Below, one piece after another: positions 19,569 through 28,785 of a stretch of 64,000 bases of DNA. The position numbers were made by a program, and so were the translations under genes. Positions within the stretch are counted from its first letter, which is position 1. Each line of letters starts with the position of its first letter. Below the pieces are notes generated by a model, which made no database searches, had not been told where the DNA came from, and was given only the letters and a program-made list of their open reading frames with translations. This DNA comes from a bacterium (GTDB lineage: Bacteria > CSSED10-310 > JAFGSJ01): contig JAFGSJ010000018.1 of NCBI GenBank assembly GCA_016934675.1, forward strand, positions 45,530 through 109,529, given 5' to 3'.

Positions 19569-19584
19569 AGCAATAATTATGCCA
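19569..19584 (-). promoter_or_regulatory. Sigma-54 (-24/-12) promoter of pilA
   Basis: Read on the minus strand the site is TGGCATAATTATTGCT, with GG and GC separated by exactly 10 bases, as sigma-54 promoters require. Transcription should start near 19559, giving a leader of about 72 bases. The intact GAFTGA motif of PilR, encoded nearby, fits this promoter type. Confidence 0.85.
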
Positions 19585-19928
19585 TCTTTCTTCAAGGCAT
19601 CATTATATAGCATATCCGTGGGGTTCTTCCTTTGCTATTACTCATTTTTAGGGCTTTTTACCTCTAATCGCAACTAATAGACGGCGAAAATTGAAGGGTT
19701 GATTATGTTAATCAAGTGACAATTATGGGCACTCAATGACAAATATTGTCATGCGACGCCTTCTCCTTCTATACTTGATACTTGACCTTGAGCAAAATAA
19801 CTGTCATATTCCATGAGAGGAACAATGAGATTGGAATGGATGAGAGCGGTGTGAATGTAATGTTTTTTTGAAGGCATGAAGGGCTTAAAATCGCGAGTGA
19901 TTCTAATTCAATCAAATGATGGTGTATC
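19585..19928. other. Divergent intergenic region between pilA and a DUF2723 gene
   Basis: Apart from the palindromes at 19700-19753, this AT-rich stretch holds no open frame that looks coding and no RNA gene that I recognise. A promoter for the plus-strand gene at 19929 must lie here, but no good -35/-10 pair stands out. Confidence 0.5.
19700..19753 (-). promoter_or_regulatory. Two 7-3-7 palindromes upstream of pilA (candidate enhancer for PilR)
   Basis: Two perfect inverted repeats share the same geometry: TTGATTA-TGT-TAATCAA at 19700-19716 and ATGACAA-ATA-TTGTCAT at 19737-19753, centres 37 bases apart. Between them an extra TGACAA half-site lies at 19718-19723. They sit about 140-195 bases upstream of the predicted pilA start, the usual distance for an enhancer bound by an NtrC-family activator. 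TGTC-containing sites are known for PilR of other bacteria. The assignment to PilR is inference. Confidence 0.6.
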
Positions 19929-21011
19929 ATGACAAATCTGAACTGTACTACACGTGATTTTTTGTTTTTTTTCTTACTCTCGCTCATCCTGGTAATAAAT
20001 ACTTCACTCGATGTCGGCTGGGAAGATAGCGGAGAACTGACCAGTTCCATTTTTTTTCTTTCGCTTTCACACCCAACGGGTTTTCCATTCTACCTTCACG
20101 CAGCTCGTCTCGTTCAACTTCTCCCCCTGGGTTCAATCGCCTTTCGAGCGAATTTGTTTTCAACACTTTCGGGGATAGCATCTCTGTTGTGGCTCTATTT
20201 TCTCGTTCTCTCTCAGACAAATCGACGTTGTTGTGCTATTCTAGCTGTTTTAATTTTACTGACGACACCGCACTTTCTGCTACAATCAGCAAACGCTGAG
20301 ATATACACTTTTCAGCTCAGTACTCTTGGATTTGTGCTTATTCTTTCTATTCTATCAAGACAGGCATTGCTGAAGAGATCTCGTTTGGGTTGGCAGTTAT
20401 TGATTTTATTGTGTTGGGGACTGAGTTCTGGTTTACAGCCCCATTTTTTTTTATTAATGAGCCCGATCGTCATATATGCCTTGATCATGAACGCTGGCGG
20501 TAATTGGAGAAATACCCAGAATTTGTTATTGCCTACAGTATCATTAGGATTGATTACAGTGATCATCGGTTCGTCGATAAGTATTTATATTCCTATCAGG
20601 GGGACAGCGGGTTTTATTTTTCATTGGGGTCCCGTGCTAACTGTTCGAGATATGTGGGACTACATAACTGCATTACCGTATCGGACCGGTTTCTCTGAAA
20701 TACAAAGCATTCCATCCCTCTTATTGATCTCAGCCCGCATGAAGTTATTACTTGTAACTCTGCGTGGATCAAGTCTGACAATACTGTGGCCTTTGGCGAT
20801 CCTTGCTTATTTTCATAATGTGGAAACAAGGGGATTCCATCTGTTAATCTTCTGCATTCTCAGCTTTGATATCATAATTACGATCTTTTTAAATCCAATG
20901 GGGATAAAAAATTTACAGACATCATTAGTGAGTCTGTTTTGCATTTCATACTATGTAGCTTTGGGTACTTCAGTCATACTGAGGCGAATTCGCCATTCCT
21001 GCAGGCTGTAA
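19929..21011 (+). CDS. DUF2723-family membrane protein, N-terminal half only
   Basis: A 360-residue polytopic membrane protein, homologous by eye to the first two thirds of the protein at 17228-18907: compare SLSHPTGFPFYLHAARLVQLLPLGS here with the same segment there. About nine membrane helices are visible. It stops right after the helix equivalent to FFFLPGLMIICCWIAIGL, that is before the last membrane helix and the soluble C-terminal domain found in the full-length relative. Those missing parts are encoded on the opposite strand at 20970-21902, convergent with this gene and overlapping it by 42 bases. The last residues (RRIRHSCRL) are probably not original coding sequence. It may be a gene divided by inversion or a functional short protein. 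Confidence 0.7.
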   Translation: MTNLNCTTRDFLFFFLLSLILVINTSLDVGWEDSGELTSSIFFLSLSHPTGFPFYLHAARLVQLLPLGSIAFRANLFSTLSGIASLLWLYFLVLSQTNRRCCAILAVLILLTTPHFLLQSANAEIYTFQLSTLGFVLILSILSRQALLKRSRLGWQLLILLCWGLSSGLQPHFFLLMSPIVIYALIMNAGGNWRNTQNLLLPTVSLGLITVIIGSSISIYIPIRGTAGFIFHWGPVLTVRDMWDYITALPYRTGFSEIQSIPSLLLISARMKLLLVTLRGSSLTILWPLAILAYFHNVETRGFHLLIFCILSFDIIITIFLNPMGIKNLQTSLVSLFCISYYVALGTSVILRRIRHSCRL

Positions 21012-21902
21012 TTGTGCAGCATGTTTATAATACCGTAATGCTTGAGTATTTCTTGCCTGGCTTTCGAGAAAGACTGCGTAGTTGTAGTGGAGATTACTGC
21101 TCCATGGCAGATAATGCAAAGCTGTTTTGAAATCAGATTCAATACGAAAGTTATGAAAGACTTGGGCACGAAAAACCAGATAATTGTTGAGCGATTTTTC
21201 GTTGAAACAATCCGCCCTGATGGCCTTTTCCAGAAAGATGAGACTCCGATTGATATTCTTCTGGCGGCGATAATACAAGGAAAAATTAAAGAACACATTA
21301 CTGATCACTGATTTACCTAAAACATTCGTCCGTTGAACAAAATAATCAAGGAATGACTCATCCGTGAAGGACTGATATGAATGAAAAGTCGATCGTTTAA
21401 TGTCATTTTCCATGGAGGTTGACACTCTAAAAAACAGAGCGAAGGGGGTAAGAGGAACAGAGGGGAAATTGTCTTGATCAATACCTTCCCAGAAAATTTC
21501 CCTGCCTAACAAGTGTCCGTGTAAATAAAAATCTTTCAGAGACCTTGTTTTTATTTCATGGAGTAACTGTTGGGCTGAATGGTTCCATCGGCAAAGAGAA
21601 GGCCAATAGTTCTTTTTAGACCAATGATTGCGAGAGATGACAACAATATCGCGTCGATAATGTTCACACAATTGAAGGTATTGAAGGGCTGAAAGCGGAT
21701 CGAGACTTCCTGTTAACATGATAGCATTCTGGGGTAGTTTCTGAAGAAGATATCGCCCCAGAGTTCCAGCGGAGTACTGAGAAAAACTAATGAAAGAAAG
21801 CAGGTAATTTTTAGTACAAATGAGTATGATACAATATATCATAAGAATAAAGAGGTGTTGGATAATATTGCCACGAGGGTAGCATAGTTTTTTTTGGAGC
21901 AT
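20970..21902 (-). CDS. DUF2723 C-terminal domain with TPR, stand-alone
   Basis: A 310-residue protein with one N-terminal membrane helix (about 14-33, IIQHLFILMIYCIILICTKN). A soluble region follows that matches the end of DUF2723 proteins: GRYLLQKLPQNAIMLTGSLD parallels the segment after the last helix of the gene at 17228-18907. The last 90 residues form TPR-like helices (NLHYNYAVFLESQARNTQAL). It has its own ribosome site (AAGGG, eight bases before ATG) and starts 24 bases after the STT3 gene in the same direction, so it can be expressed with that operon. Its 3' end overlaps the N-terminal half gene on the plus strand. Confidence 0.7.
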   Translation of the reverse strand: MLQKKLCYPRGNIIQHLFILMIYCIILICTKNYLLSFISFSQYSAGTLGRYLLQKLPQNAIMLTGSLDPLSALQYLQLCEHYRRDIVVISRNHWSKKNYWPSLCRWNHSAQQLLHEIKTRSLKDFYLHGHLLGREIFWEGIDQDNFPSVPLTPFALFFRVSTSMENDIKRSTFHSYQSFTDESFLDYFVQRTNVLGKSVISNVFFNFSLYYRRQKNINRSLIFLEKAIRADCFNEKSLNNYLVFRAQVFHNFRIESDFKTALHYLPWSSNLHYNYAVFLESQARNTQALRYYKHAAQLQPAGMANSPQYD

Positions 21903-21926
21903 CAGAATTACCCTTTTGGAAAAAGA

Positions 21927-24269
21927 TCATAATGACTGATTGTCTTCGCCCTTGTCCCGATATAGAGTTCCGGTCATGAAATCAATACCTGGAAGAGTTG
22001 ATCCTTCATAAATGGAGCTTGATTCGACCTCTATTGATATTTGTTTGTCGGCATCAATTTCGAGACGATATGGTCCTGTGCTTGTAACTGCAGTATCGTT
22101 ATCTGAAGTTGAATACGGAAGAAAAAGAATTTTTGAGCCGTTCATATCGAGTCGCCCATATTGTTGATAAACAAAAAGACGGTTTTGATTGGTAAGAATG
22201 GTCACAGAGATTTTATATGACGTCCCCGGTTCACCTCTGATGGGTAAGCGAGCACCCTTGACATATTCAAAAACAAGGAAATTGTTCCGTTTATTATTCT
22301 TTTCCCGAGTAGGATCAGGTGGAGATTCATATACCAGGCGTAATTGGTCCGCGTACTGGCATGGTCCCCAAACAGGACCGAGGAGTCTACCATCAGACCA
22401 GTATAATTTCTCAGTAAGTGGTTCTTCATGGTCAGGAATTGAACTGAGCAGATGGGACGCCTTTGAAGCTAGAATTTCCCTGTAGGAATCGAGACGATCT
22501 CTGAAATTACCCAAGATTATATATCGAATATGATGATCATCGAGAATTGTTTGAATTTCTGACCATGATGAGCTGGTAAAAAAGAGACATGACGTCAGCA
22601 GGCCTTTATGAAGAAAACCGAAATTACTCGCGATGACAGGTCTTTGGGCGATTGAATTGACCCAGTTACCATAATCCCAGATACTCATGACACCATATTC
22701 AGGTGATTGAGATGGATCAGAAAAGAAACTTGTTTCTGGAGTATGGTCTCGAATCCAGACGAGTGTATCCAGCAAGTTAAGAGGAATTACTCTTTCTGGT
22801 TGAAAGCGAGTTTTAATGTAGCCACTCATATTATCGAGACTGGGTTTTGATAGAATGAAGAAGAACAGGAGAGCCAGAGACACACGAATGTATTTATGGA
22901 TGGACAGTCGAGGCAACTGTATGTTTGCGACTTGCCATATAAAAAAACCTGAAAGAATGGAAAGGGTCAGAACAAGTTGATGAGAATAGCGAATCTGGAT
23001 AAGAGTGAGTATAAGGTTGAAGAGCGACCAGGCAATGAATATTTTACAGGCAATAGTCTTTTTCTGCAAAGCCAGCACAATGATCAGGACCGGATACAGA
23101 AATATCCAATAACCGAAAAAAACAAGAACCCTATGCATTGGATCTTCAGCTTTGAGGGAGAAGAGAGGCTGTGTCTCATCAATCTGTTGCATCCAGGGAT
23201 CAGCCTTGAACAGATAAAAGAAGCCATCAGAAAGAGGCGATAATATTGATGAATGGCTGATCATCAGGATAGCAATGAGGGTGCATATCAGCAGGATCGC
23301 CCCAACTATTCTTTTCACGGCCTTATCTTGAGAAAAGGGCACATGGGTCAACACCATAACTATCAGGAAGACACTCAGTCCCATGGCCAGATAGAGTGCC
23401 GGCTGGAATAGGGATAACGCATAATAGACAAAAGCATATCTCTGACCATAATAAGTATGAAAGACGACAGGGAGCAGGAATATAGCCAATGAAACCAGTA
23501 ATCCCGCCATGAGTTTTAAACGTTGCAGAATGATCTGGCGGGGTATCGGGGCAGATTCCCGATAATACGCATGAAGCAGCAGTATCACCGTAATCCCAAA
23601 GAAAAAGCTGAGATACATAATTGCTCCACGCCAGATCAACTGTGCTGTCCAGAGACAGAGAATCATGAGCAGTATTTTGCTACGAGGCATGTGAAATTTT
23701 TGATAATTATCAAGATCGGATTTCATGAAGAGGAAATAAAGGATCGGGACAAAGAGGCTTTCCAAGGGATGGTGGTCGGGTGCTCCAAATTTGCCAGTCC
23801 AAATGCCGGCATAGAGGATGGCATGCAGGAGTGCTGCCCAATAACCAACCGAGCGATTGAACAGTGCGAAACCAATCAAGAAAACGATCATGGTCGTTGC
23901 AGCGCTGGATACCGGTGACACAAGAGCAGCGACCAGATCAACGACAGTTCGATCATAGTGAAAACCACCTGCACAATAGCCAATAGTGGCCACAAGAAAG
24001 TCATAGCCTGGTGGATGAACGACTGGTGCTCCTTCTGGATAATCAAGATAACTGTCGAACTCGATCAAATGAGGCCAATGCTGAACAGCCAAATGTATCC
24101 TGCGCAAATGATAATAGGAATCAACACCCAAGGGCAAAAGGGACCCATTGAATAAGGCATCATTATATCGGAGTATTCGAATGCCGAATGAAAGGCAAAA
24201 GAGTGCAACCAACAGGAGAATATGTAGCATAACTTGGTAGTGTGAATTGTGATAACGGGAAAAAGTCAT
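21927..24269 (-). CDS. STT3-family oligosaccharyltransferase (PglB/AglB-like)
   Basis: A 780-residue polytopic enzyme expected to move a lipid-linked oligosaccharide onto Asn of exported proteins at the outer face of the cytoplasmic membrane. Visible motifs: D50 in GVDSYYHLRR (first loop acidic motif), D165-H-H with E170 in DHHPLESL (second loop), and W531-D-Y-G in SIWDYGNWV, the sequon-binding WWDYG motif with its first Trp replaced. About 13 helices precede a C-terminal periplasmic domain of about 280 residues. A strong ribosome site (GGGAGGAG) precedes the ATG. It lies in an operon with a TMTC-like protein and a small membrane protein, 2.4 kb from pilA. The donor glycan is unknown. Confidence 0.9.
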   Translation of the reverse strand: MTFSRYHNSHYQVMLHILLLVALFCLSFGIRILRYNDALFNGSLLPLGVDSYYHLRRIHLAVQHWPHLIEFDSYLDYPEGAPVVHPPGYDFLVATIGYCAGGFHYDRTVVDLVAALVSPVSSAATTMIVFLIGFALFNRSVGYWAALLHAILYAGIWTGKFGAPDHHPLESLFVPILYFLFMKSDLDNYQKFHMPRSKILLMILCLWTAQLIWRGAIMYLSFFFGITVILLLHAYYRESAPIPRQIILQRLKLMAGLLVSLAIFLLPVVFHTYYGQRYAFVYYALSLFQPALYLAMGLSVFLIVMVLTHVPFSQDKAVKRIVGAILLICTLIAILMISHSSILSPLSDGFFYLFKADPWMQQIDETQPLFSLKAEDPMHRVLVFFGYWIFLYPVLIIVLALQKKTIACKIFIAWSLFNLILTLIQIRYSHQLVLTLSILSGFFIWQVANIQLPRLSIHKYIRVSLALLFFFILSKPSLDNMSGYIKTRFQPERVIPLNLLDTLVWIRDHTPETSFFSDPSQSPEYGVMSIWDYGNWVNSIAQRPVIASNFGFLHKGLLTSCLFFTSSSWSEIQTILDDHHIRYIILGNFRDRLDSYREILASKASHLLSSIPDHEEPLTEKLYWSDGRLLGPVWGPCQYADQLRLVYESPPDPTREKNNKRNNFLVFEYVKGARLPIRGEPGTSYKISVTILTNQNRLFVYQQYGRLDMNGSKILFLPYSTSDNDTAVTSTGPYRLEIDADKQISIEVESSSIYEGSTLPGIDFMTGTLYRDKGEDNQSL

Positions 24270-24323
24270 GATTTTTTCACTCCTCCCTTTTCCCCTGTTA
24301 TGGTGAAAATAGAATCTGACTGA

Positions 24324-24482
24324 TCAGTACTTGGACAGTTCAACAAATATGAGATCAGAAAGAACCAACCCCACGAAAAAGGCAGCAAGAAGGCATGACA
24401 AATACAGACCAAAACGCACTACTATCCTTTTTATTCGAGCATATGTCTGAGAATCGAGTCCATGTTTAGAAAACTGATGCAC
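24324..24482 (-). CDS. 52-residue membrane protein between TMTC-like and STT3 genes
   Basis: A short frame that starts at GTG 24482, seven bases after a GGAG site, and ends at 24324. It begins MHQFSKHGLDSQTYARIKRI, basic and cytoplasmic by the positive-inside rule, followed by one hydrophobic helix (FGLYLSCLLAAFFVGLVLSD). It fills the gap between the TMTC-like gene (80 bases upstream) and the STT3 gene (54 bases downstream) in the same direction. I know no family for it. Position and topology suggest a small partner of the oligosaccharyltransferase, which is inference. Confidence 0.55.
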   Translation of the reverse strand: MHQFSKHGLDSQTYARIKRIVVRFGLYLSCLLAAFFVGLVLSDLIFVELSKY

Positions 24483-24562
24483 TACATTTCTCCTCTTTCA
24501 AAATCGCGTTCACTCTGTGTAGTATTAAACGTGGTTATAAAAACCTTCGTCCTCGATAACAT

Positions 24563-26680
24563 TTATGGCACATAGTCATGCATAAGTATGTAATTAGCTT
24601 GGGCAAAATGATCATCAGGATGTTGTGCGAGATATTTTTCCAATATAAAAAGGGCATCCTGATGGAATCCGACCTGATACAGGGAGATGGCATAGTTGGT
24701 CATGCCAGCGGTATAATGAGGATAATCCATGAAAAGCAACTCAAAATATCGTTTGCTTTGTTGGAAATGACCAAGTTTCAAATGGGTTGTTCCTAGATTG
24801 AAATAAAGCATTGGATCATTGATGCCATGCACTACCGAATCATTCCATAATTTTAAAGCCTTCTCACGTTGTCCGCTTTTATCAGCGAGTAGACCTTTAG
24901 AAAAAAGTGAATACCCATTTTCTCCACTTAAAGAACATGCAAAATTAATATCTACATGAGCTTCAGTTAGTTTTCCCTGTAGAATATATAAATTGGCCCG
25001 ACTATAGTAAAAATTCGGATTGTCCGGATTGAGAAGAATAGCCTGATTGAATGCTTTGAGAGCTTGTGTTGTATGTCCAATATCTAATTCAGCCTTGCCC
25101 AAGGCAAACCAGACATTGGCATTCCCAGGAAAAAACTGAAGAGATTGCTGAAATTTCTCGATCGCTTTGTGTGACTTTCCCATTTTTTCGAACAATTTAG
25201 CATGGTAATACCAGATAATATCCTTTTCATTCGATAGCCTGTCCGCTTGTAGTAACAAGTTTTCTGCTTCATCAAAGCGTTTTTGTCCTGCATAGATAAC
25301 TGCGAGATACAGCAGGGGACGAAAATAGCCAGGAGTGTTCTTGATGTTTGAAAGCAAATAAATCTCTGCTTTAGTATTGTCTCCCTGTTCAATAGCTCGA
25401 AGAGCTAGGGTAACTGATGCCAACGGAGATTTCGGTGCGACACGATATGTTTCTTGCATGAGCTCATCAGCCACCATATAGAATTCCGATCGATGAAAAA
25501 CTGAGATACTCATTCCAAGTATCAGCAAACCTCCTAGTATTATAGTGACAGCTCTCTTTTTTAATGCTAATCGATCAATCAAAATAAAAATCGCAGCAAA
25601 AAAACCGATCAAAGGCATATATAAAAAACGTTCTGCCATTAAAACATTGAGTGGAACAATGAGATTGGAGACGGGAACAAGACCTGCGAAAAACCAACTC
25701 ATGAAGAAGGCGATCAATCGTTCGCCCTTGCAAAACATATACCCGGTCAGATACACCAAACTGAAAAACAGTGCCAAGCCTGTTATTACATGGGGATCGT
25801 AAAGAGAATGTGATTTAGGTAACCCAAAATAGCAGAAACACAGGGGATGAGGCCAAATAATAAGTTTGATATAGCGAAAAAAACTAGCGCTCATCGAAAG
25901 AACAGTAACCAGATAGCTCCCCCCAGGAAAGGAATATTTGCTTGAATTCCCTAAGTAAGAAAATTTCAGGAAGAGATATCCAGCCAGGATTACAAAGAAT
26001 GGCAAAAGCATTATTGTAGTACGTATGCTTCTGCAGACTCGTTTCTCAAAAAATATCCAGAGCATTAAGAGCACTGGAAATGTAATAGCCAATTCTTTGG
26101 ATAAAAGACCGGCACTGAAGGCAATCAATGATCCCGCATAATAGCTAACCAGTGAAAACCCAGATCGCTTCAAGGGTAGAATACTGTGATAAAATAAAAG
26201 AAAGGCTACGAGAATAAAAAAGAGAGCCAAGAGATCACCTCGAGATGATATCCATGCAACGACTTCTGTCTGAAGGGGATGCAGAGCAAAAAACAAAGAA
26301 ATAAAAAACGGAACGATCGTTTTGTTCAGAAGAACCCTCATCAAACAGAAAACCAGAACACTGTTCAAGGCATGAATGATGATGTTGACGAGATGATAGC
26401 CTTTAGTATCAAGACGCCACATTGCGTAGTCCAGTGCAAAGGAAAGCGTCCGAACTGGTCGATAAATTGTGCCCCAATCCTTTAACGATGAAATAGTAGT
26501 TGTATCTGTAAAGAATGAGGGAATATTGTCTAAAGATTTAATATGGGGATTTTCGATGATGAAATATGTATCATCAAGGATAAAATCACCGTACAATGCT
26601 GGCAGATAAGAGATACTAATCAAAAGAACCAGGCAAGCAGAGAGGATGAGTTCAACAGCATAATTCTTAATAGGAGACAT
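24563..26680 (-). CDS. TMTC-like membrane protein with C-terminal TPR repeats
   Basis: A 705-residue protein. The N-terminal half (about 1-400) is a multi-helix membrane region with the acidic pair D36-D37 in FILDDTYFI in the first external loop, as in GT39/PMT-type glycosyltransferases that use lipid-linked sugars. The HPLQTEVVAWISSRGDLLA segment is typical of bacterial and animal TMTC proteins. The C-terminal half carries about eight TPR motifs (for example NFYYSRANLYILQGKLTEAH). In animals, TMTC proteins O-mannosylate secreted proteins; whether this one transfers sugar is inference. It lies 53 bases after the HEAT gene and upstream of STT3, in one operon. Confidence 0.8.
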   Translation of the reverse strand: MSPIKNYAVELILSACLVLLISISYLPALYGDFILDDTYFIIENPHIKSLDNIPSFFTDTTTISSLKDWGTIYRPVRTLSFALDYAMWRLDTKGYHLVNIIIHALNSVLVFCLMRVLLNKTIVPFFISLFFALHPLQTEVVAWISSRGDLLALFFILVAFLLFYHSILPLKRSGFSLVSYYAGSLIAFSAGLLSKELAITFPVLLMLWIFFEKRVCRSIRTTIMLLPFFVILAGYLFLKFSYLGNSSKYSFPGGSYLVTVLSMSASFFRYIKLIIWPHPLCFCYFGLPKSHSLYDPHVITGLALFFSLVYLTGYMFCKGERLIAFFMSWFFAGLVPVSNLIVPLNVLMAERFLYMPLIGFFAAIFILIDRLALKKRAVTIILGGLLILGMSISVFHRSEFYMVADELMQETYRVAPKSPLASVTLALRAIEQGDNTKAEIYLLSNIKNTPGYFRPLLYLAVIYAGQKRFDEAENLLLQADRLSNEKDIIWYYHAKLFEKMGKSHKAIEKFQQSLQFFPGNANVWFALGKAELDIGHTTQALKAFNQAILLNPDNPNFYYSRANLYILQGKLTEAHVDINFACSLSGENGYSLFSKGLLADKSGQREKALKLWNDSVVHGINDPMLYFNLGTTHLKLGHFQQSKRYFELLFMDYPHYTAGMTNYAISLYQVGFHQDALFILEKYLAQHPDDHFAQANYILMHDYVP

Positions 26681-26733
26681 ACGTCAGTTCGTCCAATTTC
26701 TGATTAGGGCATGTGCACTGATTACTCGAGTCA

Positions 26734-28785
26734 TCAACGTTCATCGTTTTTAGGTAGTGAAGCGTGTTTCTGCAATACCATCCGGGCCGCAGCGATTACT
26801 TTTGAGCTACGAACACTCTTTTTTAAGAGGAGTTTTTTAAGTGAAGAGGAAGAATCGGCTTCAGCAATGATCGAGTGAAGGAGTTGTTTAAATGTCTCGT
26901 TTTCCGACCAGTTTTGGTTCAGATCGATATTCTCGAGCGATCTTAATATATGGAGCTGGATAGTTTCGTGCTCGACCTCCTCTTTTGAGGCTGGATACTG
27001 CAGATACTTACCGTAATAATTGAGAATGGTTGGATCAACTATTTTCATGGAACTCAATACGTCAATCGCTTTGAGTTTTACGGATAATTCCTTATCATTC
27101 AGGGCCTCAATAAGGTATTCCAGTGCAGATGGACCTTGCATTTTTGCTAAAGCAGACAGGACTTCCTCGCGAATCTGGCCCTGGTCATGGTTTTTAAATC
27201 TGAGAATGATGGGCAGAAAACCCGGTTCACCGATTTCAGAAGCAATAACAATGGCATTACGAGTAACAAACCAGGGCTGACTCGTATCTTCCAAAAGTGT
27301 CTTGACATAAGGGATGGCAATTGTTTTATAGCTTACAAGTGTATCAATCACCTGCCTTCGGACGGATATTTTGTCGCTTTCCCTGAGAATATCGAACAGA
27401 AGCGGTAAGGTCGTTTTCTTAAACTCTTTAAAGATCATGAGAATCTGGTCACGTTCTTCTCGTTCGGCTTCAAGAAAAAACTGTTTCAGTTGAATAAAAG
27501 AGTTTTCATCATGGGCAATATTAATCAGGTTTTGTTGAACGAATTTTCCTTTCTGACTCTGAGGGTCCGAAAGACTTAACAGTTCTTCCTTGAGAAATGT
27601 GAGAATCTTATAAGCGGGATGAAGTTGTTTCATATTGATCAAGGTCGGAAAAATCTGGACGAGTCTATTTATGGCTGCACTATAATGAGAAAAATCCGGG
27701 GCATTCCGTGCTGCCAAAAAAAATTGGCTTGGGTTTTGGGAAAATTTTCCGATCCAATCATTGATCATAATTTCCCTGGTTAGTTGCTCAGGTAATTCTT
27801 TCAGAGAAATGACCTTCTTATTCAATAAAATCCGTAAAGTATCAAAATGCTGCGGATCATTTTTCCCTTTGAAGAAAACAGCCAGTTTTTTAGCAACGTC
27901 ACGGATGCGATCGATCATGACCTGATTACTCTCGCTCTCGGTCATGCTCTGCTTCTGTTCGAAAATATCCCAGTCTTTTAAAGTGTGCTTTACGATTTCA
28001 GGAATCATAGTCTCTGGGATATGTTCGATAATCAAGGATTCGAGGGATTGATTTTCCAGGTATTCACTTTCGACCATAAGTAAATCACTGTTAATCAGGA
28101 AATCTTTCAGAATCACCGGTTGACGTAACGGCCTGATAATATCCTGGAAGACTTTTCCCTTGGCTTGGTGCAGTTGCTCTTCTGATAAATTGCGATAAAG
28201 TGGCAAGTATCTCAAATCTCGACGTAAACGAGTCAAGGCCATCTCGACCCGCCAGGGTAGTTTCCGTTCACGCCCGATAATATCTTCTTCAAAAAGCAGG
28301 GATACATGCAATACCCCTGCTTCCACCAATTTCATATTAAAGACTTCACGTTCCTGTTGCTGGATTCTGGTCTCAACATCAGGCGCTTCGCTCAGCAGGG
28401 TAACAAACGATATAAATTCATTCTCGGCAATCTCATGTTTCAGAGTGAAACTCAGGATTTTTTTTCGGATAAAATACTGATGTAACTTGGGAATGAATAA
28501 CTCACCAGCTTGTTCAGTCATCATTTTGCTCATTCTGACCGATTCATCGAACAAGCCATCCAACATGATGTCGCGAGAATTATCCTCTTCAATTCTGAAA
28601 AAACTCATTTCCGGACGGTCCCCGATTAAATCCAGGAAATGCGTATAGAGTCCTTGAAATGCATTATGAGCCATGGGATGATCAGCAGAGTAGTAACCAC
28701 TGTGGCTCAGTGCTTTAACAAAAGACAACATGAAATTCAAAACCTTTTCACGACTTGCTTTGATTTTTTGCTTTGAGTCATCCAT
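26734..28785 (-). CDS. HEAT-repeat protein heading the glycosylation operon
   Basis: The ATG at 28785 (MDDSKQKIKAS) is preferred over a GTG five codons earlier, giving 683 residues. No signal peptide or membrane helix is seen, so it is probably cytoplasmic. The first 400 residues are helical, without a domain that I recognise. Residues about 440-620 form HEAT-type repeats (TLLEDTSQPWFVTRNAIVIA, LSALAKMQGPSALEYLIEAL, KAIDVLSSM). Such repeats bind other proteins. It is the first gene of the minus-strand series leading to TMTC, the small protein, STT3 and the DUF2723 C-terminal piece, and is divergent from the NtrY-like gene. Confidence 0.7.
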   Translation of the reverse strand: MDDSKQKIKASREKVLNFMLSFVKALSHSGYYSADHPMAHNAFQGLYTHFLDLIGDRPEMSFFRIEEDNSRDIMLDGLFDESVRMSKMMTEQAGELFIPKLHQYFIRKKILSFTLKHEIAENEFISFVTLLSEAPDVETRIQQQEREVFNMKLVEAGVLHVSLLFEEDIIGRERKLPWRVEMALTRLRRDLRYLPLYRNLSEEQLHQAKGKVFQDIIRPLRQPVILKDFLINSDLLMVESEYLENQSLESLIIEHIPETMIPEIVKHTLKDWDIFEQKQSMTESESNQVMIDRIRDVAKKLAVFFKGKNDPQHFDTLRILLNKKVISLKELPEQLTREIMINDWIGKFSQNPSQFFLAARNAPDFSHYSAAINRLVQIFPTLINMKQLHPAYKILTFLKEELLSLSDPQSQKGKFVQQNLINIAHDENSFIQLKQFFLEAEREERDQILMIFKEFKKTTLPLLFDILRESDKISVRRQVIDTLVSYKTIAIPYVKTLLEDTSQPWFVTRNAIVIASEIGEPGFLPIILRFKNHDQGQIREEVLSALAKMQGPSALEYLIEALNDKELSVKLKAIDVLSSMKIVDPTILNYYGKYLQYPASKEEVEHETIQLHILRSLENIDLNQNWSENETFKQLLHSIIAEADSSSSLKKLLLKKSVRSSKVIAAARMVLQKHASLPKNDER

